From: an uncultured Acetatifactor sp.
GTDB taxonomy: Bacteria; Bacillota; Clostridia; Lachnospirales; Lachnospiraceae
DNA: 64,000 nucleotides
Reading direction: 5' to 3'
Assembly (NCBI GenBank): GCA_947588705.1
Contig: CANPYT010000003.1
Coordinates: 1 to 64,000, forward strand
Below are positions 42,070 through 51,618 of the stretch, one piece after another. Below the pieces are notes generated by a model, which was not told the DNA's origin, made no database searches, and saw only the letters and a program-made list of their open reading frames with translations. The translations under genes were made by a program, and so were the position numbers. Position 1 is the first letter of the stretch. Each line of letters opens with the position of its first letter.

Positions 42070-42388
42070 TGGCCAAAGCCTGCTCGATCTTGTTTTTAAA
42101 TTCCGCCGCGGAAGAAGCCCCCATCCAGCTGGCCGCAGCCGAACCGTTCCGGAAAACCATAAAGGTGGGGATGCTCACGATGCGATACTGTTGGGCGATC
42201 TGCATGTTCTCATCCGTGTTGAGTTTTCCAACCTTCAGTTTCCCCTCAAACTCCTCCGCCACCTTCTCCACCAGCGGAGCCATCATCTTACAGGGGCCGC
42301 ACCAGTCCGCGTAGAAATCTACCAGCACAGGCAGTTCCGACCGCAGCACCTCCTCCTCAAAGTTTTCCGTCGTGAATTTGTATTCCAT
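42062..42388 (-). CDS. trxA: Thioredoxin
   Basis: LVDFYADWCGPCKMMAPLVEKVAEEF...YRIVSIPTFMVFRNG. Confidence 0.96.
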   Translation of the reverse strand: MEYKFTTENFEEEVLRSELPVLVDFYADWCGPCKMMAPLVEKVAEEFEGKLKVGKLNTDENMQIAQQYRIVSIPTFMVFRNGSAAASWMGASSAAEFKNKIEQALANE

Positions 42389-42421
42389 ATTACAGTCCTT
42401 TCCGTGCCGATTGGCGGCACA

Positions 42422-43099
42422 TTATTTTACTTGCGCCCTCCGTCCGGCCATGCCGGTACGGCTGATCACATATTTACAGATCGGGTTGCCCTGCGCAGAA
42501 AATTTTTCCTCATACTCCGTCATCACGTTGCCGCGCACCAACTCCTCATCGCCGTGCAGGTCAAAAGTTATCACCTCCGCCTGCCATCCGGCGGGTTCCA
42601 GCTCCCCCACCGCAAAATCAAACAGCGCCCTGTTGTCTGTCTTGAACTCCAGTTTTCCATCTTTTTTCAGGATCACATCGTATCGGGCCAGAAATTCCCT
42701 GGAGGGAAGCCTGCGCTTGGCATGTCTGTCCTTGGGCCATGGATCCGAAAAGTTCAGGAAGATCCGATCCACCTCGCCAGGTGCGAACACAGACAAGATA
42801 TCCTCCGCATCCATGCGCAGAAATTTCAGGTTCGGGAGCTCCTCCCGCTCCATCTTCTGGATCGCCCGGAGCAGTACGCTGGAATATTTTTCAATTCCGA
42901 TATAATTGATCTCCGGGTGGGCCTTAGCCATAGTATGTATGAATTTCCCCTTTCCCATTCCGATCTCGATCTGTATGGGGGCATCGTTTCCAAAAATTTT
43001 CTTCCATTTGCCGGGGCAGTCCGGCAAAACCGCCTCCTGCACCACATAAGGGCTCCCCGCGATCACCTCTCTGGAACCCGTAATATTCCGCAGTCTCAT
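42422..43099 (-). CDS. trmB: tRNA (guanine-N7-)-methyltransferase
   Basis: IEIGMGKGKFIHTMAKAHPEINYIGIEKYSSVL...FLNFSDPWPKDRHAKRRL. Confidence 0.96.
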   Translation of the reverse strand: MRLRNITGSREVIAGSPYVVQEAVLPDCPGKWKKIFGNDAPIQIEIGMGKGKFIHTMAKAHPEINYIGIEKYSSVLLRAIQKMEREELPNLKFLRMDAEDILSVFAPGEVDRIFLNFSDPWPKDRHAKRRLPSREFLARYDVILKKDGKLEFKTDNRALFDFAVGELEPAGWQAEVITFDLHGDEELVRGNVMTEYEEKFSAQGNPICKYVISRTGMAGRRAQVK

Positions 43100-43274
43100 A
43101 AACCCTCTTTCCGTTCTCTCTGACAGGATCTGCTTTTAAACTTATTATACCACAGGAAACCAAAAGGTCAATTTAAACACACACCAGAAAAAATGTAACG
43201 CGCTCCCTCTTTCCTCTTTGGTTTTTTTCAAAAATGTTGTATACTGTACCTACACGGAAACGGAGAGAGTGCCT

Positions 43275-44831
43275 ATGTATAACAGCTTTTTATCGATCTG
43301 TCAGAAAATAACAGGAAAATCCCGCCAAACGGATCCTTCCGCCCTAATAGCCCCTTACCGCAGGCGGCGGCTGTCGGCCGTGTCAGTATGCGCCGCCATC
43401 CTGCTTTCTTTTTTCCGGTGCCTTACGGTCTCGGCGGCGCCCTCTGAGATAGAGCAGCGCCTGGAGGCGCAGCGCGCCATGGAGATCCAGTCGAATCTGG
43501 TTGAAAACTGGCCTACCGGCCCTGTGGTGTCCGCCGAGTCCGCCATTCTCATGGAAGCGGAGACCGGAACCGTCCTCTATGCCAAGAACATACATCAGAA
43601 ACAATATCCCGCCAGCACCACCAAGATCCTGACCACCCTGATCGCCACGGAACAATGCCAGATGGACGAGATGGTGACTTTTTCCCATGACGCCGTCTTT
43701 GACACGCCCCGGGACAGCAGCCATATCGCCATGGACGTAGGACAGGCCATCACCATGGAACAGTGCCTGAACGCCATCCTGATCCGGTCAGCCAACGAGG
43801 TTTCCTTCGCGGTTGCGGAACATATCACGGGCACCTCCGACTGGCAGGTCTTTGCGGATATGATGAACCAGCGGGCAAAAGAACTGGGCTGCCTGAATTC
43901 CCATTTTGTCAATCCCAACGGTCTGCCCGACGAAAACCATTACACCACCGCCTACGACCTGGCCATGATCGGAAGGGCTTTTTTCGCAAATGAGATGCTG
44001 TGCCAGATCTCCCTCACAAGAAGGCTTGAGATCCCTGCCTCCGATACGCTGCCCCAGGCTAAAGTGGAGATAAATCAAATGGCGATCATTCCCGGCGGCG
44101 CATATGCCTATGAGTATTTGATCGGCTGCAAGACAGGCTACACCAATGCCGCCAGAAGCTGCCTGGTATCCGCTGCGGAGCGGGACGGCATGAAGCTGAT
44201 CTGCGTAGTGATGCACGATGAGTCTCCCTACCAATATGAGGACACCATCGCGCTCTTTGACTATGGATTCAGCAATTTTGAAAAGGTAAACGTAGCTCAG
44301 ACCGAGACGAAATATGACATAGACAATACGGGATTTTTCTATGGAGGGAACGATATTTTCGGAAGCTCCACTCCCATCCTCTCCCTGAACAGAGATGACT
44401 ATATCGTCCTGCCCAGGACGGCGTCCTTCGCAGATACGGAGTCCTCCATCTCCTATGACACCTCCAGCGAATACCAGGCTGCCGTCATCACCTACTCCTA
44501 CCACGGGGTGGACATCGGCTCGGTCCGGGTGAATTTTACCGTAAGCCAGCCCCGGACCCATATGTTTGATACCTTCGCCGGATCGGAAGAATCCGAGGAA
44601 GAAGAGAAGGATGCGCAGAGACCTGTGATCTACGTAAATATTATTCGGGTCTTGATCGGAATGGGCGTGGTCTGCGCAATTATCATTATCGCCGCGCTGA
44701 TCCGGGCTTTCCTGAAAAAATACCAGTTTTCCGGCTGGGGAAACCGCCGGGCCTGGAAAAAAGAAACCAGAGGCCGCAGAAAGAAGGCAAAAAGGGCCAA
44801 CCGATTCCGGGATTATGACTTCTGGTCCTGA
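43275..44831 (+). CDS. D-alanyl-D-alanine carboxypeptidase (DacF-like PBP5 family)
   Basis: YPASTTKILTTLIATE (SxxK), RSANEVS (SxN), GCKTGYTNAARSCLV (KTG). Confidence 0.93.
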   Translation: MYNSFLSICQKITGKSRQTDPSALIAPYRRRRLSAVSVCAAILLSFFRCLTVSAAPSEIEQRLEAQRAMEIQSNLVENWPTGPVVSAESAILMEAETGTVLYAKNIHQKQYPASTTKILTTLIATEQCQMDEMVTFSHDAVFDTPRDSSHIAMDVGQAITMEQCLNAILIRSANEVSFAVAEHITGTSDWQVFADMMNQRAKELGCLNSHFVNPNGLPDENHYTTAYDLAMIGRAFFANEMLCQISLTRRLEIPASDTLPQAKVEINQMAIIPGGAYAYEYLIGCKTGYTNAARSCLVSAAERDGMKLICVVMHDESPYQYEDTIALFDYGFSNFEKVNVAQTETKYDIDNTGFFYGGNDIFGSSTPILSLNRDDYIVLPRTASFADTESSISYDTSSEYQAAVITYSYHGVDIGSVRVNFTVSQPRTHMFDTFAGSEESEEEEKDAQRPVIYVNIIRVLIGMGVVCAIIIIAALIRAFLKKYQFSGWGNRRAWKKETRGRRKKAKRANRFRDYDFWS

Positions 44832-44872
44832 TCCCTTCGCCCCGCTTCCGCCTTCCTTCCGCTTTCTATCCT

Positions 44873-45859
44873 TTACTGGTGTTTTTTGTTTTTCCTGACA
44901 TCCGCCCGATGGTGGTTTTTCCGGTGATGCAGTTCCTTTGCCTGCTCGCTTCTTGCCCGGAGGGCCGCGGCCTCCTCCGGTGTGATGAGTTTTGCCGTCT
45001 TCTCAGCAAAAAGCCTGTCCTCCTCGGACTTTCTGAACCTGAGCTTATACTTGATGTATCCATGTTTCTCGCAGTAGGCCATACAATAGTAATGCCTGTT
45101 GTTCACGGTAAACCATTTCAGCTTCTTTTTCAGGTTGCGGTGGCAGAGATAACATTTGCTGGACATGACTTCCCTGTCCGAAAACGCATCTCCCTTGTCC
45201 GAAAACTCTCTGCTGATATATTTGACATATGTGTCAAATTGAATATGGATCTCTTTTTCCCGGCTGGCCGGAGGATGAAACACATCGAACGACACTCTCT
45301 TCGTCACTTCCGGCTTTTCCTTCAGGATTTTCGACAGCAGCCTGCCCGTGTAATAGGCGTCGCTGAAAGCCCGGTGAAAGGGGATATCCTTTTCCAGCTC
45401 CGCCTGGTCTACCGCATTCTCCAACCCCCGCCTTGACTTTCCGTCCTCATAGGCCAGGCTGAAAAGCTTCTGCACATCCAAGAAGGCAATAGGGCCATCT
45501 GACAGCGGTGTCATATTATAGTAGCGCATATTCCGCTGCAGCTCCGTCAGATCCGAGCCGCCCCAGGTACAGAACAGATAGTTTTCCTGTCCGCACCAAT
45601 CCAGGAACTCCCCCATCACCTCCGGAAATGGCCTGCCTCTTTCCAGTTCCTTCATCTGCAGGTGAATAAGCCGGCTGGTGATCTGGTGCATCTCCGGATA
45701 GACGCCGGGCCGGACCAGACGGCTGAACTCGCTGATCATGACCCCATCTCCGTTCAGTTTGATGGCGCCTATCTCAATGATCTCAAAGGGGATGCCGGGA
45801 ACCTCCTCCCGGCCGTCGGTGCTTTGATTCCATTCCAAATCCAATACGATATAATTCAT
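44873..45859 (-). CDS. 3'-5' exonuclease (DnaQ-like RNase T/DEDD)
   Basis: MNYIVLDLEWNQSTDGRE...PFEIIEIGAIKL...FHRAFSDAYYTGRLL. Confidence 0.88.
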   Translation of the reverse strand: MNYIVLDLEWNQSTDGREEVPGIPFEIIEIGAIKLNGDGVMISEFSRLVRPGVYPEMHQITSRLIHLQMKELERGRPFPEVMGEFLDWCGQENYLFCTWGGSDLTELQRNMRYYNMTPLSDGPIAFLDVQKLFSLAYEDGKSRRGLENAVDQAELEKDIPFHRAFSDAYYTGRLLSKILKEKPEVTKRVSFDVFHPPASREKEIHIQFDTYVKYISREFSDKGDAFSDREVMSSKCYLCHRNLKKKLKWFTVNNRHYYCMAYCEKHGYIKYKLRFRKSEEDRLFAEKTAKLITPEEAAALRARSEQAKELHHRKNHHRADVRKNKKHQ

Positions 45860-46692
45860 AGAATTTCCTTAACAAAACGGCTTTCAAGCCAGGTATGCGC
45901 CAGAGAGATCCAGGAGGAACACTCTTCCTGGATCGCCCCTCCCTCCGCGTTCTGCGTCAGCCGGTTAGCCAATCCAAGGCCATGGCCGCCGCAGGGGTAC
46001 ATATGAAATTCCGTGGACACCCTCGCCCGGCGCAGCGCGTTGACAAATAACAGCGAATTTTCCACCGGCACAGCCTCATCCGTAAAGGTGTGCCAGAGGA
46101 AAGCGGGCGGTGTATCTTCACTCACCCTGTTTTCCAAAGACAGATACTCGGAAAGCTCATCTTCCCGCTCCCGCAGCAGGTTTTCAAAGGATCCCCTGTG
46201 GGCGTATTCTCCCGCGGTGATCACCGGATAACAGAGAATCATTCCGTTCGGCCGAAGCTGTTCCCGATCCAGCCCCTTCTGTCCAAGAGCCTCCGCCAGG
46301 AAATCCTCCTTCCATAAAGTGCCCAGGCAGGCCGCCAGATGGCCGCCTGCGGAGCAGCCCTGCACAATGATCTTGTCCGGGTCCACATGCCATTCCTCCG
46401 CGTTCCGGCGGATCAGCGCCATGGCGGAGGCCAGCTCTGTCAATGCCGTCGGATATACCGCGGGGGCGCAGGAATATTTCAGCACCGCCGCGTGATATCC
46501 CATCGCCAGAAACTGCAGGGCCAGCGCCTCCCCCTCCCGTTCCGAGGTATAGGCATAGGCGCCGCCCGGGCAGATCAAAATCAAGGGCCTGGTATCGATC
46601 CCGACTTCCTTATGATAATCCTGAATATAGGTGATCAGCCGGGCCTCCGGCAGCGACCCCCGCACCTGAATCTGACAGGTAAGATGAATCAT
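45856..46692 (-). CDS. Alpha/beta hydrolase (acetyl-xylan-esterase-like)
   Basis: LILICPGGAYAYTSEREGEALALQFLAMGYHAAVLKYS...VQGCSAGGHLAACLG...PCGGHGLGLAN. Confidence 0.88.
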   Translation of the reverse strand: MIHLTCQIQVRGSLPEARLITYIQDYHKEVGIDTRPLILICPGGAYAYTSEREGEALALQFLAMGYHAAVLKYSCAPAVYPTALTELASAMALIRRNAEEWHVDPDKIIVQGCSAGGHLAACLGTLWKEDFLAEALGQKGLDREQLRPNGMILCYPVITAGEYAHRGSFENLLREREDELSEYLSLENRVSEDTPPAFLWHTFTDEAVPVENSLLFVNALRRARVSTEFHMYPCGGHGLGLANRLTQNAEGGAIQEECSSWISLAHTWLESRFVKEIL

Positions 46693-46779
46693 GTGTTCTT
46701 CTCTCCCTTCTGTTTCTTCCGGTTTCCAGCCATCCGGCTTTTCTTTTTTCCAGTAAGCCTTTTCTTAGTAAGCTTTTTC

Positions 46780-48213
46780 TTAGTAAGCTTTTCCCCAGTA
46801 CACCATTTTCTTTGCCGGTTTGCCGCAGCAGACGCAGGTATCCGCAATATGCTCCTGTTCGAAAGGCATACAGCGGCTGGTGACGCTGAGCTTTTCCTTG
46901 ATCTCATCCTCGCAGCTCTGTTCCCCGCACCACATGGCTTTCACAAATCCGGATCTCTCGTGAAATATCTTCACAAATTCATCCATGCTGGAAGCAGTAT
47001 AGGTGTGAAGATCCCGATGTTTCCTCGCCCTCTCAAGCATCTCCCGCTGAATGGCATCCAGAAGCTCCTCCACCCTGCTCTCCAGCTCCTCCAGAGAAAC
47101 CTCCGTTTTCTCCCTTGTATCTCTGCGGCAGAGTACGCACCTTCCGGCCTCCATGTCCTTCGGCCCGATCTCCACACGGATCGGATACCCTCTCATCTCC
47201 GCGTCGGCAAACTTCCATCCGGGAGATTTGTCCGTATCATCCAGTTTCACCCGGCAGACCTTTTTCAGCCGTTCCGTAAGCTCACGGGCTTTCTCCAGCA
47301 CACCTTCCTTTTTCTGCTGGATAGGGATCACACATACCTGGATGGGCGCTACTTTCGGCGGCAGCACCAGCCCCTCATTGTCTCCGTGCACCATGATGAT
47401 AGCGCCTATGAGCCGGGTAGTCATGCCCCAGGATGTCTGGTGGACATATTTCAAAGTATTGTCTTTGTCCGCGAACTGAATGCCGAACGCCTTTGCAAAA
47501 CCATCGCCAAAGTTATGGCTGGTGCCGGACTGAAGGGCCTTTCCGTCGTGCATCAGCGCTTCGATGGTATATGTCGCGACCGCTCCCGCAAACTTTTCCT
47601 TCTCCGTCTTCTGACCCTTGATCACGGGGATCGCCAGCACCTCCTCACAGAAATCCGCGTACACGTCCAGCATCTGGATCGTGCGCTGCTCCGCTTCCTC
47701 CGCTGTGGCGTGGGCGGTATGCCCTTCCTGCCACAGAAATTCCCGGGAACGCAGGAATGGCCTTGTCTCCTTCTCCCAGCGGACCACGGAGCACCACTGG
47801 TTATATACCTTCGGCAGATCCCTGTAAGAATGAATATCGTTCTTATAAAAATCACAGAACAATGTCTCTGAGGTAGGGCGCACACAAAGACGCTCCTGCA
47901 GGGGCTGCAGGCCCCCGTGCGTCACCCATGCCACCTCCGGCGCAAAACCCTCCACATGATCTTTCTCCTTCTGAAGCAAAGATTCCGGTATAAACATAGG
48001 CAGATAGACATTCTCCACCCCTGTCTCCTTAAACCGGGCGTCCAGCTGCTTCTGGATCAGCTCCCAGATCGCGTAACCCGCAGGCTTGATCACCATACAG
48101 CCCTTTACGGAAGTATAGTCGATCAATTCCGCTTTTTTCACCACATCCGTGTACCACTGGGCAAAATCCACATCCATGGATGTGATCTCTTCCACCATTT
48201 TCTTGTCTGCCAT
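46780..48213 (-). CDS. proS: Prolyl-tRNA synthetase (short ProS type)
   Basis: [54 protein letters not shown]...RPTSET...[33 protein letters not shown]-type core. Confidence 0.97.
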   Translation of the reverse strand: MADKKMVEEITSMDVDFAQWYTDVVKKAELIDYTSVKGCMVIKPAGYAIWELIQKQLDARFKETGVENVYLPMFIPESLLQKEKDHVEGFAPEVAWVTHGGLQPLQERLCVRPTSETLFCDFYKNDIHSYRDLPKVYNQWCSVVRWEKETRPFLRSREFLWQEGHTAHATAEEAEQRTIQMLDVYADFCEEVLAIPVIKGQKTEKEKFAGAVATYTIEALMHDGKALQSGTSHNFGDGFAKAFGIQFADKDNTLKYVHQTSWGMTTRLIGAIIMVHGDNEGLVLPPKVAPIQVCVIPIQQKKEGVLEKARELTERLKKVCRVKLDDTDKSPGWKFADAEMRGYPIRVEIGPKDMEAGRCVLCRRDTREKTEVSLEELESRVEELLDAIQREMLERARKHRDLHTYTASSMDEFVKIFHERSGFVKAMWCGEQSCEDEIKEKLSVTSRCMPFEQEHIADTCVCCGKPAKKMVYWGKAY

Positions 48214-48252
48214 TTCCATCCTCCCTTTCTTTTCCCGGCCCGCGCCCCTTGC

Positions 48253-48404
48253 GGCAGCTGCCACACGGCCATGCAAGCCCGCCCGTCTGGCCCGCTGCCC
48301 GCGGAAGTCGCCAAATGGCCTTTGCAAACACGTCCGTTTGGCTCGTTGCCCGCGGAAATCTCCACATGGCCTTGCAAGCACGTCCGCTGGGCCCGCTGTC
48401 CGCA
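48253..48404 (-). repeat. Three degenerate 50/51-bp tandem repeats between T-box terminator and proS
   Basis: Units begin (T/C)GCGG(A/G)CA(G/A)CG(G/A)GCC...ACGG(A/G)CGTG(C/T)TTGCA..GGCC; unit starts at 48404, 48354, 48303. Confidence 0.85.
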
Positions 48405-48417
48405 GGAATAAAAATGC

Positions 48418-48715
48418 GCCGGGGATCCGATCCCAAAGGGACCGGATTCCCGGCGGTGCCACCCTGTTTGACGCTGGCGCGTCCTCTCATCTGCCCGTAA
48501 CGCCGGCCCGCGCCATGCTTTCCGGCCCTTAGGCCGCTCGCACGGAAACTCCGGGGCAGGTTCCAGATCCTCCGCATAAGGGCCTCCCAGCCGCAGGCTG
48601 TTTCCCGTCTGCCACGCCCTCTCTCTGGGATGCTTCCAATCTGTACTGATCCCCTTCTCAGTCACCTCATATCCGGGCGCCAAAGCCTTTCCCCGACTCA
48701 GCTCCCACGATTGCC
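48418..48715 (-). ncRNA. T-box leader (Pro) of proS
   Basis: Minus strand AGTACAGATTGG...CCCAGAGAGAGGG stem I-like, GGGTGGCACCGCC T-box sequence (48452-48464), followed by GCCGGGAATCCGGTCCC-TTT-GGGATCGGATCCCCGGC-GCATTTTTATT terminator; CCU within GGAACCUGCCCC is a plausible Pro specifier. Confidence 0.88.
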
Positions 48716-48723
48716 TAAAAGAA

Positions 48724-48753
48724 ATTTTAGTGTAAGGGCATGGAATTTGTCAA
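48724..48753 (-). promoter_or_regulatory. Sigma-A-type promoter for proS leader
   Basis: TTGACA-N18-TAAAAT on minus strand. Confidence 0.7.
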
Positions 48754-48774
48754 GCTTTTTTTCACCTGCCCTGG

Positions 48775-49212
48775 CTATCCGGATCCGCGCCTCTCGGGCG
48801 GAAGCTCCATACACGCTTCGATCGCGTTGTCCAGGAGATTGCCGATGACGATACAAAGATCCAGCGCCGATACGGAAAGGGCCACCGGTATCTTTGCATC
48901 CGCCTTTACCTGGATCCCCTTCCCGGCCGCCACAGAGAGCTTGCTGTTAAGAATGGCGTCCGCCATCCTGTTTCCCGTCCTGACCACCGTCTCCACATTG
49001 GTGAGGTCATCGTCCAGCATGTCCAGATATCTCTCGAGCTCCTCGTATTCACCCCGGGCCGCGTAAACCTTCATGGTCTGAATGTGGTGCCTGTAATCAT
49101 GCCGCCAGCCCCGCATTTTACCGAACATGTCCTCCACTTCCGCGTAATATTTCCGCAGGATCTCCTTCTCAAATGACGCGGCCCGTTTTTCTATCAGCTT
49201 ATCAAACAGCAT
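48775..49212 (-). pseudogene. GHKL-type sensor kinase missing the C-terminal ATP-binding boxes
   Basis: RGWRHDYRHHIQTMK H-box and IVIGNLLDNAIEAC N-box, then stops at PPERRGSG* just before the proS promoter; no G-boxes. Confidence 0.7.
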
Positions 49213-49231
49213 TTCACCCTCCCTGCCTGTA

Positions 49232-49933
49232 CTACAGATATTTGATCAAAGCAGTGTGGACCGCATCGTAAGATCCCCGGCTGACGGGAAGAGTTTCTCC
49301 GTTCACCATAGTCACTTCCGTGCGCGTGACCTTCTTAATATACTTCAGCGATACAATATAAGAGCGATGTACTTTAAAAAAGGTATCGTCCAGCTGTTCC
49401 GAGAACCTTGCCAGGGCCATACGCGCCCGGAAATTGCCCTGCGCCGTGTGGACAATGATGTATACGTTTTCTGACTCCACATACAGGATGTCAGCCAGAG
49501 GTACACGGATCCCGCCCTCCGATGTGGAAAGCAGCACCGAACGCTGCCGGTAAGCCAGGTTTTCCGCCGCTTTGTCCAGCACCTCCCAAAGTTTTTGCGT
49601 GTTCACCGGCTTGAGAAGATAATGAAGGGCCGAGACGTCAAAACCATCGCTGAAATACTCATAATATCCGGTGATAAAGACGATCTGCACCGTAGAATTG
49701 TCTTTCCTCACCTGCTTTGCGAGCTCAATGCCGTTCTTTCCCGGCATCTCAATATCCAGCAGCAAAATATCAAAATCCTTTTCTTCCTCATAATCAAAGA
49801 AAAAGGATCCTGCGTCCGCATATCGTTTCAATTCCGCCGGGTGGCGGTTTTTCTTTGCCCACTCCGAGACCGTCTCGTAAAGATAGTCCCTCTGGGAAAC
49901 CTGATCGTCGCAGATCGCTATTTTAAATTTCAT
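49232..49933 (-). CDS. LytTR-family response regulator
   Basis: KFKIAICDDQVSQRDYL...DILLLDIEMPGKNGIELAKQVR...LADILYVESENVYIIVHT...FKVHRSYIVSLKYIKKV. Confidence 0.94.
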   Translation of the reverse strand: MKFKIAICDDQVSQRDYLYETVSEWAKKNRHPAELKRYADAGSFFFDYEEEKDFDILLLDIEMPGKNGIELAKQVRKDNSTVQIVFITGYYEYFSDGFDVSALHYLLKPVNTQKLWEVLDKAAENLAYRQRSVLLSTSEGGIRVPLADILYVESENVYIIVHTAQGNFRARMALARFSEQLDDTFFKVHRSYIVSLKYIKKVTRTEVTMVNGETLPVSRGSYDAVHTALIKYL

Positions 49934-49968
49934 AGCCTACACCTGAATCCCTGTCCAAAAACCGCCGT

Positions 49969-50376
49969 TTATCTTTTTTTCCGGCTCAGCTGAAACAGAT
50001 CCATGGCATATCCGTAAGCGTCAGCAGCCAGCGCGTTCAGATCAGTAGACAGCACCTGGGGCGGTTTTGCCGTATCCTGTCTGCCCAAGACCTTCTGCGC
50101 ATAAAGCGCATGCTGTTCCCCCTGGGCCTGCAGCCGGTCCCGCAGAGAGATCTCCCGGGCAAGATCGCTCTGCGCCTCGGCTCTCTCTATCATCGCCTGA
50201 ACCTGTTCCTTCATCCGCTCTTTTATCCGTTTCTGCCGTTTATCCCACCAAGTCTCTTTCTGCCTTTCCGTCTGAGCGCACTGCTGGCCATACTTCTTCC
50301 AGGCGTTCCTCAGCTCATTGTTTCCGACAAAGCCGGAGCCGCCGTTTCGCCCGTTTTCAACAGATCCCACTGCCAT
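49969..50376 (-). CDS. Hypothetical protein
   Basis: 135-aa ORF, charged coiled-coil-like, upstream of RR on same strand; family not recognised. Confidence 0.55.
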   Translation of the reverse strand: MAVGSVENGRNGGSGFVGNNELRNAWKKYGQQCAQTERQKETWWDKRQKRIKERMKEQVQAMIERAEAQSDLAREISLRDRLQAQGEQHALYAQKVLGRQDTAKPPQVLSTDLNALAADAYGYAMDLFQLSRKKR

Positions 50377-50537
50377 AAAAGAACCCTCCCGCCCGCCTGC
50401 GGCGTCATGCGCAGGCTTATCCTGATATTTTATTTATCGGCAGTTTTTCTGTGTGCTTAAACCTCGCTGCCCGGAAATTTCGATATCCCCGCGGATCCTT
50501 TTGCGGGATCTTTTTTTGAATTTTTTTCTGAAAACTA

Positions 50538-50568
50538 TTGACATTCCACCAACTGGAAGGTATAGAGT
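50538..50568 (+). promoter_or_regulatory. MerR-type promoter/operator with 19-bp spacer
   Basis: TTGACA-TTCCACCAACTGGAAGGTA-TAGAGT; spacer contains TTCCA-N5-TGGAA dyad. Confidence 0.8.
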
Positions 50569-50660
50569 AAACATACAAAGCACAGGCAGCCCACCCGGGA
50601 ACACAGAAACTGCCGCCAAAACAACGGTGTCTGCGCCCGAAGCGCAAAAGTGAGGACTTC

Positions 50661-51302
50661 ATGAAGATCAATCAGGTGGAACAGACGATCGGGATCACCA
50701 AAAAGAACATCCGCTTCTATGAACAGGAGGGCCTGCTGAAGCCTGTTCGGATAGCAAACGGCTATCGGGATTACTCCCCCGAGGACTTGGAACGCCTGCA
50801 GCTGATCAAATTGCTGCGGAAGCTGGACATTCCCATAGATGAGATCCGCAGGCTTCAGGAGGGCAGCCAGACTCTGAAAGATTGTCTTGAAAGGCATCTG
50901 ATCTCCCTGAGGCGCAGACGCAGCAACCTGGAAGCCATGGAACGCTTCTGCATACGGCTGCTGGACGAGGACAGAACTTTAGACAACCTGGACGCGGAGG
51001 CGCTCCTCCGGGAAATGGAACAACAGGAAAGCGGAGGTGTCATGTTTAAGAACATTCAAAAAGATGACAAAAGGAAGCTGCTGAAAAGCGCTGTCCTTTC
51101 AGCGGTGGTCGTCCTTTCGATCCTGCTTCTGAGCCTTGGATTTCTGGTATGGCTGATCTTTCAGAACTTAGCCATGCTGGCGCCGCTTTTTCTGATCCTG
51201 TTCCTGACCCATCTGATCCTGATCGTGGGAACCCTGCTTGCTTTGTGGGAAAGGATCAAGGAAATCGAAGGAGGGGAAATGAATGAAGCTAGTAAATATT
51301 GA
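50661..51302 (+). CDS. MerR-family regulator with C-terminal transmembrane segments
   Basis: MKINQVEQTIGITKKNIRFYEQEGLLKPVRIANGYRDYS MerR HTH; C-term SAVLSAVVVLSILLLSLGFLVWLIFQNLAMLAPLFLILFLTHLILIVGTLLAL. Confidence 0.92.
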   Translation: MKINQVEQTIGITKKNIRFYEQEGLLKPVRIANGYRDYSPEDLERLQLIKLLRKLDIPIDEIRRLQEGSQTLKDCLERHLISLRRRRSNLEAMERFCIRLLDEDRTLDNLDAEALLREMEQQESGGVMFKNIQKDDKRKLLKSAVLSAVVVLSILLLSLGFLVWLIFQNLAMLAPLFLILFLTHLILIVGTLLALWERIKEIEGGEMNEASKY

Positions 51303-51618
51303 CCACATACCCGGCAAGGAAATCGAAGCGCTGGATATCGTAAAGGGAACCGTAGTCCACACAAAGAATGTGGGAAGGGATTTCATGTCCGCTATGAAGA
51401 CACTGGTGGGAGGCGAACTGACCAGCTATACCCAGATGTTGAACGAAGCCAGACAGATTGCCGTAAAGCGCATGGTTGACGAGGCGGAAGCGCTCGGTGC
51501 GGATGCCATTGTAAACGTCCGTTACGGCACTTCCTCCGTCATGTCGGGAGCCGCTGAGGTGATCGCTTACGGAACCGCCGTAAAAATTGTAGAAAGGCAG
51601 GATATAGGGCATGAGTGA
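51283..51618 (+). CDS. YbjQ/UPF0145 heavy-metal-binding-like protein
   Basis: TKNVGRDFMSAMKTLVGGELTSYTQMLNEARQIAVKRMVDEAEALGADAIVNVRYGTSSVMSGAAEVIAYGTAV. Confidence 0.93.
   Translation: MKLVNIDHIPGKEIEALDIVKGTVVHTKNVGRDFMSAMKTLVGGELTSYTQMLNEARQIAVKRMVDEAEALGADAIVNVRYGTSSVMSGAAEVIAYGTAVKIVERQDIGHE

Noticed and set aside
42404-42420. GTGCCG-attgg-CGGCAC as terminator between trmB and trxA
   Set aside because: Only 6-bp stem with no T-tract on the transcribed strand; too weak to assert.
41936-43123. 395-aa plus-strand ORF opposite trxA/trmB
   Set aside because: Antisense shadow; the minus-strand genes have unmistakable motifs.
46339-47871. 510-aa plus-strand ORF opposite proS and the esterase
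   Set aside because: Antisense to two convincing genes; no domain signature.
48253-48404. 50/51-bp tandem repeats as CRISPR
   Set aside because: Repeats are contiguous without spacers, and no cas genes occur in the window.
48214-48462. ProS ORF extended upstream to 48462
   Set aside because: The extension runs through the tandem repeats into the T-box terminator; MADKKMVEE at 48213 with a GGGAGG RBS is the credible start.
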